The position numbers were made by a program, and so were the translations under genes. The notes under the pieces are model-generated. The model was given only the letters and a program-made list of their open reading frames with translations, was not told the origin of the DNA and made no database searches. From Rhodobacter sp. (GTDB lineage Bacteria; Pseudomonadota; Alphaproteobacteria; Rhodobacterales; Rhodobacteraceae): DNA of 64,000 nt. This document shows, in pieces, positions 52,914-62,862 of this stretch. Location: contig JADCEN010000033.1 in NCBI GenBank assembly GCA_020250175.1, positions 1-64,000 on the forward strand. The letters run 5' to 3'. Position 1 is the first letter of the stretch. Each line of letters starts with the position of its first letter.

Positions 52914-53689
52914 TGCTCCGCCGCCTTCACCACGACCAGCCCGCATCCTTTGCCTTCACCCCGGCCAATCTGGCCTGGGCGCAAGGGCAGATCACCAAAT
53001 ACCCGGCGGGGCGGCAGGCCAGCGCCATCATCCCGCTCTTGTGGCGCGCGCAGGAGCAGGAAGGCTGGCTGACCCGCCCCGCCATCGAGCATGTCGCCGA
53101 TATGCTGGGCATGGCCTATATCCGGGCGCTGGAAGTGGCGACGTTCTATTTCATGTTTCAGCTTTCCCCGGTGGGGTCGGTGGCGCATGTGCAGGTCTGC
53201 GGTACCACAACCTGCATGATCTGCGGCGCGGAAGAGCTGGTTGCCGTCTGCCGCGAAAAGATCGCACCTAGGGCGCACCAGCTTTCCCCCGATGGCCGCT
53301 TCAGCTGGGAAGAGGTGGAATGCATGGGGGCCTGCGCCAATGCGCCGATGGCCCAGATCGGCAAGGATTACTACGAAGACCTGACGGCGGCGAAACTGCG
53401 GGAGTTGATCGACCGCTTTGCCGCCGGAGAGGTGCCGGTGCCGGGGCCGCAGAACGCGCGCTATGCCAGCGAACCGATCACCGGGCTGACCAGCCTGAAG
53501 GAGTTTGACTCGGGCCGCACGCAGTACAATGCCTCGGCCCAGGCGGCGGTGGACCGCAAGGACACGCTGCGGCGGATCGACGGCACCGAAGTGCCGCTGC
53601 AGACGCCCTGGCTCGGCCGGGCCGAAGCCCCGGCAAAGCCGAAGGCACCCCGCAAGCGGAAAGCAGTGGCAGACGCACCCAAGGACTGA
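52913..53689 (+). CDS. nuoE: NADH-quinone oxidoreductase subunit E
   Basis: [43 protein letters not shown]...[17 protein letters not shown]...[25 protein letters not shown]. Confidence 0.96.
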   Translation: MLRRLHHDQPASFAFTPANLAWAQGQITKYPAGRQASAIIPLLWRAQEQEGWLTRPAIEHVADMLGMAYIRALEVATFYFMFQLSPVGSVAHVQVCGTTTCMICGAEELVAVCREKIAPRAHQLSPDGRFSWEEVECMGACANAPMAQIGKDYYEDLTAAKLRELIDRFAAGEVPVPGPQNARYASEPITGLTSLKEFDSGRTQYNASAQAAVDRKDTLRRIDGTEVPLQTPWLGRAEAPAKPKAPRKRKAVADAPKD

Positions 53690-53730
53690 ACCGCAACCGG
53701 CCACAGGGCCAGCAGCGAAGGAGACGAACG

Positions 53731-54327
53731 ATGATTGCAGAAAACAAACAGGCACCGCTATTGGCCGGCTGGGCGATTGCCGCAGCAGCGGGCCTGGTGG
53801 CTGCGGCGGTATCCTATGTCGTCGGGGGCCTGAGCCCCCTGCAGTGCTGCTTTATCGGCGCGCTGATTTTCACGGTCGTCGGGCTGATCCTGGGCCTGCC
53901 CGGGCGCATTCAGGTTGCACCGGCTGACCCGGTTGCGACACATGACTGGCAACCGGACCCGCATTCGGTATCGCGGGCGGCAATGGCCGCAGCGGAACCG
54001 GTTGCCAGCGCGTCCCCGGTTGCCCCCGCTTCGTCCGATGCGCCACGCCGGCCGGAAGCGTTGAACGGCCCGCGTGCCGGGGTGGCGGATGATCTGCAAC
54101 TGATCGAAGGGATCGGGCCGAAGCTTGAAGAGCTGTGCCACAGCCTTGGGTTCTATCACTATGATCAGATTGCCAACTGGTCACCGGCGGAAATCGACTG
54201 GGTCGACAGCAACCTGACCGGGTTCAAGGGCCGGGTGACGCGCGACAAATGGGTGGCGCAGGCCAAGCTTATCCTGTCGGTCGGGCGCGAGGAATTCCTG
54301 CGCCGCGCCAGGACGAATGATTACTGA
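53731..54327 (+). CDS. Nuo-operon accessory protein: N-terminal TM segments, C-terminal helix-hairpin-helix-like domain
   Basis: Two N-terminal hydrophobic segments; DDLQLIEGIGPKLEELCHSLGFYHYDQIANWSPAEIDWVDSNLTGFKGRVTRDKWVAQAKLI. Confidence 0.7.
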   Translation: MIAENKQAPLLAGWAIAAAAGLVAAAVSYVVGGLSPLQCCFIGALIFTVVGLILGLPGRIQVAPADPVATHDWQPDPHSVSRAAMAAAEPVASASPVAPASSDAPRRPEALNGPRAGVADDLQLIEGIGPKLEELCHSLGFYHYDQIANWSPAEIDWVDSNLTGFKGRVTRDKWVAQAKLILSVGREEFLRRARTNDY

Positions 54328-54557
54328 TGAAGCGGCCCGCCCCATCGGACCATGACCGTCAGCAGGCGCGACTGTCGCGGCTGGCGGCGGTCATCATCGC
54401 GGGAACGATGGTGCTTTGGATGGGCGCGCAGGGTCTGGGCGGGGTGTTCGGCTGGCCTGACCGGTTCGTGTTTCTGTTCGATCTTGCTGCGCTCGCCGGG
54501 TTTCTGTGGGCGCTGGCCGTGACGATCCGCCTCTGGCGCGCACGCCGGAACAGTTAA
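54327..54557 (+). CDS. Small membrane protein, DUF5337-like
   Basis: 76 aa with two TM segments; [48 protein letters not shown]. Confidence 0.65.
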   Translation: MKRPAPSDHDRQQARLSRLAAVIIAGTMVLWMGAQGLGGVFGWPDRFVFLFDLAALAGFLWALAVTIRLWRARRNS

Positions 54558-54567
54558 GGGCAAAACG

Positions 54568-55863
54568 ATGCTGAAAGATCAGGACCGCATCTTCACCAAC
54601 CTTTACGGGATGCATGACCGCAGCCTGGCGGGGGCGAAGAAGCGCGGGCAGTGGGACGGGACCGCCGGCTTTCTGGCGCAGGGGCGGGACTGGATCATCG
54701 ATCAGGTCAAGGCCAGCGGCTTGCGCGGGCGCGGCGGGGCGGGCTTTCCCACCGGGTTGAAATGGTCCTTCATGCCGAAGGTGTCGGATGGCCGCCCGGC
54801 CTATCTGGTGGTCAATGCCGATGAATCCGAACCCGGCACTTGCAAGGACCGCGAGATCATGCGGCATGACCCGCATACGCTGGTCGAAGGCTGCCTGATT
54901 GCCGGTTTCGCAATGGGGGCCAATGCGGGCTACATCTATATCCGGGGCGAATACATCCGCGAGCGCGAGGCGCTGCAGGCCGCGCTGGACGAATGCTATG
55001 ACGCGGGCCTGCTGGGCCGGAATGCCGCCGGATCGGGCTGGGATTTCGACCTGTACCTGCACCACGGTGCGGGGGCCTATATCTGCGGCGAGGAAACGGC
55101 GCTGCTGGAAAGCCTCGAAGGCAAAAAGGGCATGCCCCGCATGAAGCCGCCCTTCCCGGCGGGGTCGGGCCTTTATGGCTGCCCCACCACGGTGAACAAT
55201 GTGGAATCGATTGCCGTGGTGCCGACGATCCTGCGGCGCGGGGCCGGGTGGTTCGCGTCCTTCGGACGGCCCAACAATACGGGCACCAAGATTTTCGCCA
55301 TATCGGGCCATGTCAACGCGCCCTGCGTGGTGGAAGAGGCGATGTCGATCCCGCTGCGCGAATTGCTGGACCGGCATTGCGGCGGCGTGCGCGGCGGCTG
55401 GAAGAATATCAAGGCGGTGATCCCGGGCGGGTCATCGGTGCCGCTGCTGACACGGTCGCAATGCGACGACGCGCTGATGGATTTCGACTGGCTGCGCGAA
55501 CAGCGCTCGGGCCTGGGCACGGCGGCGGTGATCGTGATGGATCAGTCCACTGATGTGATCAAGGCAATCTGGCGGCTGTCAAAGTTCTACAAGCACGAAA
55601 GCTGCGGCCAGTGTACCCCCTGCCGCGAAGGCACCGGCTGGATGATGCGGGTGATGGACCGGCTGGTGCGTGGCGAGGCCAAGGTGGAAGAGATCGACAT
55701 GCTGATTTCCGTCACCAAGCAGGTCGAGGGGCACACGATCTGCGCCCTGGGCGATGCGGCGGCCTGGCCGATTCAGGGGCTGGTGCGGGCGTTCCGGGAC
55801 GAGATCGAGGATCGGATCAAGGCGAAGAAGTCCGGTCGCATGGGCGCGATGGCGGCGGAATAG
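54568..55863 (+). CDS. nuoF: NADH-quinone oxidoreductase subunit F
   Basis: [64 protein letters not shown]. Confidence 0.97.
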   Translation: MLKDQDRIFTNLYGMHDRSLAGAKKRGQWDGTAGFLAQGRDWIIDQVKASGLRGRGGAGFPTGLKWSFMPKVSDGRPAYLVVNADESEPGTCKDREIMRHDPHTLVEGCLIAGFAMGANAGYIYIRGEYIREREALQAALDECYDAGLLGRNAAGSGWDFDLYLHHGAGAYICGEETALLESLEGKKGMPRMKPPFPAGSGLYGCPTTVNNVESIAVVPTILRRGAGWFASFGRPNNTGTKIFAISGHVNAPCVVEEAMSIPLRELLDRHCGGVRGGWKNIKAVIPGGSSVPLLTRSQCDDALMDFDWLREQRSGLGTAAVIVMDQSTDVIKAIWRLSKFYKHESCGQCTPCREGTGWMMRVMDRLVRGEAKVEEIDMLISVTKQVEGHTICALGDAAAWPIQGLVRAFRDEIEDRIKAKKSGRMGAMAAE

Positions 55864-56238
55864 GTGATGGCGCGGGGGGCGGTGATCTGCATGGGCGCAA
55901 TGCTGGCCCTGTCGGCCTGTGGAAAGGGGCCCGAGGCGGCGCTGCAACCGATGGATCCGGGCCGCGAGAAGGTGATCGTGGAAGGCGTGGAGTTCCAGAC
56001 CTTTCTGCGCGACGGCCCGCCGGGCGAGCGCTTGACGCCAATGGGGGCGGTGCCGACAGACGGTCTGCGTGTGATCGTGCGGCGTGCCGATGGGGCAGAG
56101 CTTGCCAACAGCGAAGGGCGGATTGCCAAGGCGGCGGCGGAAAAAGGCTGCAACGCGGCGGGTGGCACCTTCAACCGCGCGGTGCTGGGCCGCTATGAAG
56201 GGGCGGGGACCTGGGTTTTCGACGGGGTTTGCACATGA
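55864..56238 (+). CDS. Putative lipoprotein (unknown function) in the nuo operon
   Basis: Lipobox-like MLALSACGKG near the N-terminus; starts right after nuoF and overlaps the next ORF by ATGA. Confidence 0.65.
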   Translation: MMARGAVICMGAMLALSACGKGPEAALQPMDPGREKVIVEGVEFQTFLRDGPPGERLTPMGAVPTDGLRVIVRRADGAELANSEGRIAKAAAEKGCNAAGGTFNRAVLGRYEGAGTWVFDGVCT

Positions 56239-56729
56239 CCACGATGCATCTGGCAGAGTTGAACATTGGGCGGCTGCTGGCCCCCACCGACGATCCGCGC
56301 GTGGCCGAGTTCATGGGCGCGCTGGACCGGGTGAATGGCCTGGGCAAGCGGATGCCGGGGTTTGTGTGGATGATGGAAGGCTCCGGCGCGCCGGGCACCG
56401 GCAATACCGAGACCAAGATCGGCGGCGATCCGCAGTTCGTCTCTAACCTTTCGGTATGGGAAAGCGTGGAAACGCTGGAAAGCTTCGTCTGGAACACGGT
56501 GCATCGCGTGTTCTACGAGCGCGGGCGGGAGTGGTTTGAAGTGATGGGCAAGACGCATTTCGTGATGTGGTGGGTGCCGGAGGGGTACCGCCCCACGCTG
56601 GACGAAGCGCTGGCGCGGCTTGCCCATAAAGACGAACATGGCGACAGCGACCATGCCTTTGGCTGGTCCTGGCTGAAAGAGGCGAAGCTGTTCCGACAAC
56701 ATCAGTGCAACCCCTTGGCAGCGGAGTAG
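56235..56729 (+). CDS. DUF3291 domain-containing protein
   Basis: HLAELNIGRLLAPTDDPRVAEFMGALDRVNGLGKRMPGFVWMM...NLSVWESVETLESFVWNTVHRVFYERGREWFE..HFVMWWVPEG. Confidence 0.8.
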   Translation: MTTMHLAELNIGRLLAPTDDPRVAEFMGALDRVNGLGKRMPGFVWMMEGSGAPGTGNTETKIGGDPQFVSNLSVWESVETLESFVWNTVHRVFYERGREWFEVMGKTHFVMWWVPEGYRPTLDEALARLAHKDEHGDSDHAFGWSWLKEAKLFRQHQCNPLAAE

Positions 56730-56734
56730 GGCAG

Positions 56735-56914
56735 ATGTGCTATGGCAACCTGGACCCCAAACTCGCCCTGCGGGAAACAGAGGCGCGCCTGAAAGGCCTG
56801 TCGTTTCAGGGCGAAACCACGGATACTCCTGCACCCGCACCGGCCTTTGGTCTGGTGACCTGGATGCGTGCCGCGATTGCGCGGCTGAAGCGCAAGGATC
56901 AAGCCCATGTCTGA
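56735..56914 (+). CDS. Small hypothetical protein (59 aa) preceding nuoG
   Basis: [30 protein letters not shown]..., overlapping the nuoG start by 8 nt (possible translational coupling). Confidence 0.5.
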   Translation: MCYGNLDPKLALRETEARLKGLSFQGETTDTPAPAPAFGLVTWMRAAIARLKRKDQAHV

Positions 56915-58919
56915 TCTCAAGGCCATTTCCATCAACGGCATCGTGGTTCAAGTTGATCCGGCGATGACCATCATCCAGGCCGCCGAAGTAGCCGGGGTGG
57001 AAATTCCGCGCTTTTGCTACCACGAACGGCTGACCATTGCCGGAAACTGCCGGATGTGTCTGGTCGAGGTGGTGGGCGGCCCGCCGAAACCCGCCGCCTC
57101 CTGCGCGATGCAGGTGCGCGATCTGCGCCCCGGCCCGAATGGCGAGCCGCCCGTGGTCAAGACCAATTCGCCGATGGTCAAGAAGGCGCGGGAAGGGGTG
57201 ATGGAGTTCCTGCTGATCAACCATCCGCTGGATTGCCCGATCTGCGACCAGGGCGGCGAATGCGACCTGCAGGATCAGGCCATGGCTTACGGCGTGGATT
57301 TCAGCCGCTACCGCGAGCCAAAGCGGGCCAGCGACGATCTGGATCTGGGGCCGCTGGTGGCCACGAAGATGACGCGCTGCATTTCCTGCACGCGCTGCGT
57401 GCGGTTCACCACCGAAGTGGCGGGGATCACCCAGATGGGCCAGACCGGGCGGGGCGAGGATGCCGAGATCACCTCGTACCTGAACCAGACGCTCGAATCC
57501 AATTTGCAGGGCAATATCATTGACCTGTGTCCTGTGGGTGCGCTGACATCAAAACCCTATGCCTTCACTGCCCGGCCCTGGGAGTTGTCCAAGACCGAGA
57601 CCATCGATGTGATGGATGGCCTTGGGGCGAGTATCCGCGTCGATACCAAGGGCCGCGAAGTGATGCGCATCCTGCCGCGCAACCATGACGGCGTGAACGA
57701 GGAATGGATTTCCGACAAGACCCGCTTTGTCTGGGACGGGCTGCGGCGGCAACGGCTGGACCGGCCATATCTGCGGGTTGCGGGCAAGCTGAAGCCGGTG
57801 ACCTGGCCCGAGGCTCTGGCGGCGGCTGCCGCTGCGATGAAGGGCAAGACCGTGGCCGGGCTGGTGGGCGATCTGGTGCCGGTCGAGGCGGCCTTTGCCC
57901 TGCGGCAGTTGATCGAAGGGCTGGGCGGCAAGGTCGAGGCGCGTGTGGATGGTGCCAAACTGCCCGCAGGCAACCGGTCGGCCTATGTCGGCACGGCGCG
58001 GATCGAAGAGATTGACACGGCCAAATCCATTGTCCTGATGGGCACCAACCCGCGTCTGGAATCCCCGGTGCTGAATGCGCGCATCCGCCGCGCCTGGACC
58101 CTGGGGGCGCAGGTGACGCTGGTTGGGCCGATGGCCGACCTGACCTATGAGGTGACCCATGCGGGCACCGGGCGCGCGGCGCTGGTGAAGCTGGCGGCAG
58201 AGGCAAAGCCGCTGGACAAGCCGGGGATCGTGATTGTCGGGCAGGGTGCCCTGACCGAGGCCGACGGCGAGGCGGTGCTGTCACAGGCGATGGCGCTGGC
58301 GCAGGCCCAGGGCGCGGGCCTGTTGATCCTGCACACCGCGGCGGCGCGCGTGGGCGCGCTGGATGTGGGCTGCACCACCGAGGGCGGCTTGCGCGCCGCA
58401 ACGGACGGGGCCGGGGTGATCTACAACCTGGGCGCGGACGAGGTCGAGATTGCGGCGGGCCATTTCGTGATCTATCAGGGCAGCCATGGCGACCGGGGCG
58501 CGCACCGCGCCGACCTGATCCTGCCGGGCGCGGCCTGGACGGAAGAATACGGGCTGTTCGTGAACACCGAAGGGCGTCCGCAACTGGCGCTTCGCGCCGG
58601 TTTCGCGCCGGGCGAGGCCAAGGAAAACTGGGCAATCCTGCGGGCGCTGTCGGCCGAGCTTGGGGTGACACAGCCCTGGGACAGTCTGGCACAGCTGCGC
58701 CGGGCGCTGGTGGCCGCCGTGCCGCATCTGGGCCGGATCGACGAGGTTCCCGTGAACGACTGGCAGCCGCTGGCGCCGCGCGAACCGGCCTTGGCCGATT
58801 TCCGAACGGCGGTGACAGATTTCTACCTGACCAACCCGATTGCGCGCGCCTCGGTGCTGATGGCCGAGCTTTCGGCGGGCGTTCTGGCACGGGCGCAGGC
58901 CCCGCTGGCGGCGGAGTAG
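56907..58919 (+). CDS. nuoG: NADH-quinone oxidoreductase subunit G
   Basis: [85 protein letters not shown]. Confidence 0.97.
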   Translation: MSDLKAISINGIVVQVDPAMTIIQAAEVAGVEIPRFCYHERLTIAGNCRMCLVEVVGGPPKPAASCAMQVRDLRPGPNGEPPVVKTNSPMVKKAREGVMEFLLINHPLDCPICDQGGECDLQDQAMAYGVDFSRYREPKRASDDLDLGPLVATKMTRCISCTRCVRFTTEVAGITQMGQTGRGEDAEITSYLNQTLESNLQGNIIDLCPVGALTSKPYAFTARPWELSKTETIDVMDGLGASIRVDTKGREVMRILPRNHDGVNEEWISDKTRFVWDGLRRQRLDRPYLRVAGKLKPVTWPEALAAAAAAMKGKTVAGLVGDLVPVEAAFALRQLIEGLGGKVEARVDGAKLPAGNRSAYVGTARIEEIDTAKSIVLMGTNPRLESPVLNARIRRAWTLGAQVTLVGPMADLTYEVTHAGTGRAALVKLAAEAKPLDKPGIVIVGQGALTEADGEAVLSQAMALAQAQGAGLLILHTAAARVGALDVGCTTEGGLRAATDGAGVIYNLGADEVEIAAGHFVIYQGSHGDRGAHRADLILPGAAWTEEYGLFVNTEGRPQLALRAGFAPGEAKENWAILRALSAELGVTQPWDSLAQLRRALVAAVPHLGRIDEVPVNDWQPLAPREPALADFRTAVTDFYLTNPIARASVLMAELSAGVLARAQAPLAAE

Positions 58920-59105
58920 GCCCGTGGCACCGGCATCGCAGGAAACTGTCATGGACGGGTGGTATTTCGCCCCCGGATGCGCTTTACAGCGGCGCGGCGG
59001 CGTTGCCTGGGTGTCGGCCCGTTCGGGGTCCGTTCAGCAGCGGTCTGCGGCTGTGCCGGGCCTGGAACACCGCCGATGCGGCGACGCTTTGGAAAATGGG
59101 GCGCC

Positions 59106-60143
59106 ATGAGTGAATTCTTGCAAACCGGGCCGGGAATCGCCCTGCTGATCGTGGGGCAAAGCCTGCTGGTCGTCGGCTTCGTGATGATCTCGCTGCTGTT
59201 TCTGGTCTATGGTGACCGCAAGATCTGGGCTGCGGTGCAGATGCGGCGGGGGCCGAACGTGGTGGGGGCCTTCGGCCTGCTGCAATCGGTGGCCGATGCG
59301 CTGAAATATGTGGTCAAGGAAATCGTGGTGCCCGCCGGGGCGGACCGCCCGGTGTTCTTTCTGGCCCCGATGCTCAGCTTCGTGCTGGCGATCCTGGCCT
59401 GGGCGGTGATTCCGTTCAACGAAACCTGGGTTCTGTCGGACATCAACGTGGCGATCCTGTTCGTCTTCGCGGTATCGTCGCTGGAGGTGTACGGCGTGAT
59501 CATGGGGGGCTGGGCGTCCAACTCCAAATACCCGTTCCTCGGCTCGCTGCGGTCTGCGGCACAGATGATTTCCTACGAGGTGTCGCTGGGCCTGATCATC
59601 ATCGGCATCATCATCTCGACGGGATCGATGAATTTCGGGGCCATTGTGGCGGCGCAGGATGGCAATCTGGGCCTCTTGAACTGGTACTGGCTGCCGCATC
59701 TGCCGATGGTGGTGCTGTTCTTCATCTCGGCGCTGGCCGAAACCAACCGCCCGCCCTTTGATCTGCCGGAAGCGGAATCGGAACTGGTGGCGGGGTTCAT
59801 GGTGGAGTATTCCTCGACCCCGTACCTGCTGTTCATGGCGGGCGAATACATCGCCATCTTCCTGATGTGCGCGCTGATCAGCCTGCTGTTTTTCGGCGGC
59901 TGGCTCTCGCCCATCCCCGGCCTGCCGGACGGGGCGCTGTGGATGGTGCTGAAAATGGCGTTCTTCTTCTTCCTGTTCGCCATGGTGAAAGCCATCGTGC
60001 CGCGCTACCGCTATGACCAGCTGATGCGGATCGGCTGGAAGGTGTTCCTGCCCCTGTCGCTGGGCTGGGTGGTGCTAGTGGCCTTTCTGGCGAAGTTCGA
60101 GGTGCTGGGCGGCTTCTGGGCGCGCTGGGCGGTGGGGGGGTGA
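59106..60143 (+). CDS. nuoH: NADH-quinone oxidoreductase subunit H
   Basis: [75 protein letters not shown]. Confidence 0.96.
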   Translation: MSEFLQTGPGIALLIVGQSLLVVGFVMISLLFLVYGDRKIWAAVQMRRGPNVVGAFGLLQSVADALKYVVKEIVVPAGADRPVFFLAPMLSFVLAILAWAVIPFNETWVLSDINVAILFVFAVSSLEVYGVIMGGWASNSKYPFLGSLRSAAQMISYEVSLGLIIIGIIISTGSMNFGAIVAAQDGNLGLLNWYWLPHLPMVVLFFISALAETNRPPFDLPEAESELVAGFMVEYSSTPYLLFMAGEYIAIFLMCALISLLFFGGWLSPIPGLPDGALWMVLKMAFFFFLFAMVKAIVPRYRYDQLMRIGWKVFLPLSLGWVVLVAFLAKFEVLGGFWARWAVGG

Positions 60144-60147
60144 GGGG

Positions 60148-60381
60148 ATGAATGAAAACGTTGAAAACCTTGTTCTCGAACAGCTTCGGCTGATCCGGCA
60201 GGATATTGGTGGCTTGAAAGGCGATCTTGATGCCTTCAAGCAGGAAGTCCGCACTGAATTCTCTGACGTGCGCAGCGATCTTCTTGGTCAGCATACAATG
60301 CTTTTCGGGTTGGCGACGGTGATCGGCCAGATCGATCAGCGTGTTGAGCGACTGGAACAAAAGCTGGGGGGTGGGGCATGA
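60148..60381 (+). CDS. 77-aa predicted coiled-coil protein inserted between nuoH and nuoI
   Basis: [77 protein letters not shown]. Heptad-like pattern; overlaps the nuoI start (ATGA). Confidence 0.65.
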   Translation: MNENVENLVLEQLRLIRQDIGGLKGDLDAFKQEVRTEFSDVRSDLLGQHTMLFGLATVIGQIDQRVERLEQKLGGGA

Positions 60382-60872
60382 GCAGCATCGACTGGACCCG
60401 CGCGGGCAAGTACTTTCTGCTGTTCGACTTCCTCAAGGGCTTTGGCTTGGGGATGAAGTACTTCTTCGCCCCCAAGGCCACGCTGAACTATCCGCATGAA
60501 AAGGGGCCGCTTTCCCCCCGGTTCCGGGGCGAACATGCGCTGCGCCGCTATCCCAATGGCGAGGAACGCTGCATCGCCTGCAAGCTGTGCGAGGCGGTCT
60601 GCCCGGCGCAGGCCATCACCATCGATGCCGAACCGCGCGAGGACGGCAGCCGCCGCACCACGCGCTATGACATCGACATGACGAAATGCATCTACTGCGG
60701 CTTCTGTCAGGAAGCCTGCCCGGTGGATGCGATTGTCGAGGGGCCGAATTTCGAGTTTTCCGCCGAAACACGCGAGGAACTGTTCTACACCAAGGAAAAG
60801 CTGCTGGATAACGGCGACCGCTGGGAGTCGGAGATCGCCCGCAACCTTGAACTGGATGCGCCCTACCGATGA
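60378..60872 (+). CDS. nuoI: NADH-quinone oxidoreductase subunit I
   Basis: 8Fe ferredoxin motifs [32 protein letters not shown]. Confidence 0.97.
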   Translation: MSSIDWTRAGKYFLLFDFLKGFGLGMKYFFAPKATLNYPHEKGPLSPRFRGEHALRRYPNGEERCIACKLCEAVCPAQAITIDAEPREDGSRRTTRYDIDMTKCIYCGFCQEACPVDAIVEGPNFEFSAETREELFYTKEKLLDNGDRWESEIARNLELDAPYR

Positions 60873-61279
60873 CCGACGAATTCGCCAGGATGTTCAAGAC
60901 CATGGTGGAACAGGGGCAGGACATGGTCCGCGCCTTCAGCCCCGGGCTTGAGGCGTTTCAGGCAAAGGGTCTTGAGGCCCTGTTTCCGACCATGCCGAAA
61001 GACATGCTGGAATTGTGGTTCGGCAAAACGCTGAACCCCGACGGGCTGGATGCGAAGACCCGGCTGCTGGTGACTATTGCCGCGTTGACAGTGCTGGGCG
61101 CGCAGGCGGAACCGCAGTTGCGCCTTGCGATCCGCCACGCGCTGGAAGCAGGGGCGACGCAGCGTGAGGTGGCCGAAGTGATATGGCAGATGAGCCTGTT
61201 CGGTGGCCTGCCCGCCGCAACCAAGGCGCTGGAAATTGCGCAGGATGTGTTCGGCGGGACGGGGGAGAAGACGGCATGA
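60869..61279 (+). CDS. Carboxymuconolactone decarboxylase (CMD/AhpD-like) family protein
   Basis: [66 protein letters not shown]. Confidence 0.85.
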   Translation: MTDEFARMFKTMVEQGQDMVRAFSPGLEAFQAKGLEALFPTMPKDMLELWFGKTLNPDGLDAKTRLLVTIAALTVLGAQAEPQLRLAIRHALEAGATQREVAEVIWQMSLFGGLPAATKALEIAQDVFGGTGEKTA

Positions 61280-61890
61280 CCATCGCCGATTATGCGTTCT
61301 ATGGCTTTGCCATTGTGCTGGTTACGGCGGGTCTGCTGATGACTGTGGCGCGCAACCCGGTGCATTCGGTGCTGTGGCTGATACTCGCCTTTCTGAACGC
61401 GGCGGGGCTCTTCGTGCTGCTGGGGGCGGAATTCGTGGCGATGCTGCTGATCATCGTCTATGTCGGCGCGGTGGCGGTGCTGTTCCTGTTCGTCGTCATG
61501 ATGCTGGACATCGACTTTGCCGAACTGAAGGGCGAAATGGCGCGCTACATGCCGCTGGCCGGGCTGATCGGGGTGATCCTGCTGATGCAGTTTTCGCTGG
61601 CCTTCGGGGCCTGGGTGCAGGCAGACGGCGCGCTTGGCCTGCGGCAGGCGGTAACGCCGGACATGGCGCAGGTGGAAAACACCCGCGCGCTGGGTCTGCT
61701 GATTTATGACAAGTACATCCTGCTGTTCCAGACGGCGGGTCTGATCCTGCTGGTGGCCATGATCGGGGCCATCGTGCTGACCCTGCGCCACCGCAAGGAC
61801 ATCAAGCGCCAGAACGTGCTGGCCCAGATGTACCGCGACCCGGCCAAGGCGATGGAGCTGATCGACGTGAAGCCGGGGCAGGGGTTGTGA
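61276..61890 (+). CDS. nuoJ: NADH-quinone oxidoreductase subunit J
   Basis: [77 protein letters not shown]. Confidence 0.96.
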   Translation: MTIADYAFYGFAIVLVTAGLLMTVARNPVHSVLWLILAFLNAAGLFVLLGAEFVAMLLIIVYVGAVAVLFLFVVMMLDIDFAELKGEMARYMPLAGLIGVILLMQFSLAFGAWVQADGALGLRQAVTPDMAQVENTRALGLLIYDKYILLFQTAGLILLVAMIGAIVLTLRHRKDIKRQNVLAQMYRDPAKAMELIDVKPGQGL

Positions 61891-62462
61891 TGCGACTTTG
61901 TACCCTCACTGCTGCAATCGTCACTCTATACGCGATGACCAATGCTGCAAGCGCCTGCACTTTCGTCTGGGAATATTCCACGACGTCGGAGCTACGGGCT
62001 GAAGGCAAACGCGTCGCGGTCGACCGGCAGTGCAGGACCATCAATGCCGGCATTTATGACGAGCTGTCACTGGGTCCGGCAACTGATCTTGGTGATGGGC
62101 GTGTTCAGCAAGTTCTGGAGGACACAGAGAAGTCTCACGTCCTACTGGCGGATTGCAATACACGCGAAGTCACCATCCTGCGGGGAGCAGAGGCCGAGTT
62201 CATAGAAACGTCCTGTGGCAGGTTTTACTCTTACGGCCCTGTCACAGGTGATGACGCACCAATGTCTTTGTCTGTCGGGGCGGACCTGCACGAACTTGTC
62301 GACCTTGCCGCCTCGAAGGGCATAACCGAGGTCGATCCGAACGACTACTTCTTCCGGTTTAGCGCGCGTGAGGGCAGGGTGGCCGTTGACCGGAAAGATC
62401 GCTTCGATCTTCTGTGCGGGTGCAAGCGCCTTTACCCAGACAGCCCCGGCGCACAGAAATAG
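61887..62462 (+). CDS. Hypothetical secreted protein (191 aa) inserted between nuoJ and nuoK
   Basis: Signal-peptide-like start ([26 protein letters not shown]); several Cys; start overlaps the nuoJ stop; no family recognised. Confidence 0.65.
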   Translation: MMRLCTLTAAIVTLYAMTNAASACTFVWEYSTTSELRAEGKRVAVDRQCRTINAGIYDELSLGPATDLGDGRVQQVLEDTEKSHVLLADCNTREVTILRGAEAEFIETSCGRFYSYGPVTGDDAPMSLSVGADLHELVDLAASKGITEVDPNDYFFRFSAREGRVAVDRKDRFDLLCGCKRLYPDSPGAQK

Positions 62463-62547
62463 ATGTCCCGGCCTGCGCCGGGCTAACGAATACTTCCGGC
62501 CAGGCCGGACCATGACAAAGGGCGAAAGCCCCGCAAGGAACCAAAAG

Positions 62548-62859
62548 ATGCAAACAGTCGGCCTTGAACATTACCTGACCGTAGCGGGGGCGCTGTTTGT
62601 CATCGGGATTTTCGGCATTTTCCTGAACCGGAAGAATGTCATCGTGATCCTGATGTCGATCGAGCTGATGCTGCTGGCGGTCAACATCAACTTTGTCGCC
62701 TTCTCGTCCTTCCTGGGCGATCTGGTGGGGCAGGTCTTCACCATGTTCGTGCTGACGGTCGCCGCCGCTGAGGCGGCCATCGGCCTTGCCATTCTGGTCT
62801 GCTTCTTCCGCAACCGGGGCACCATTGACGTCGAAGACGTCAACGTGATGAAGGGCTGA
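62548..62859 (+). CDS. nuoK: NADH-quinone oxidoreductase subunit K
   Basis: [68 protein letters not shown]. Confidence 0.96.
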   Translation: MQTVGLEHYLTVAGALFVIGIFGIFLNRKNVIVILMSIELMLLAVNINFVAFSSFLGDLVGQVFTMFVLTVAAAEAAIGLAILVCFFRNRGTIDVEDVNVMKG

Positions 62860-62862
62860 GGC

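Noticed and set aside
58924-59109. 61-aa ORF between nuoG and nuoH
   Set aside because: No recognisable domain or good ribosome-binding context; the same stretch is also open in other frames, so coding status is not supported.
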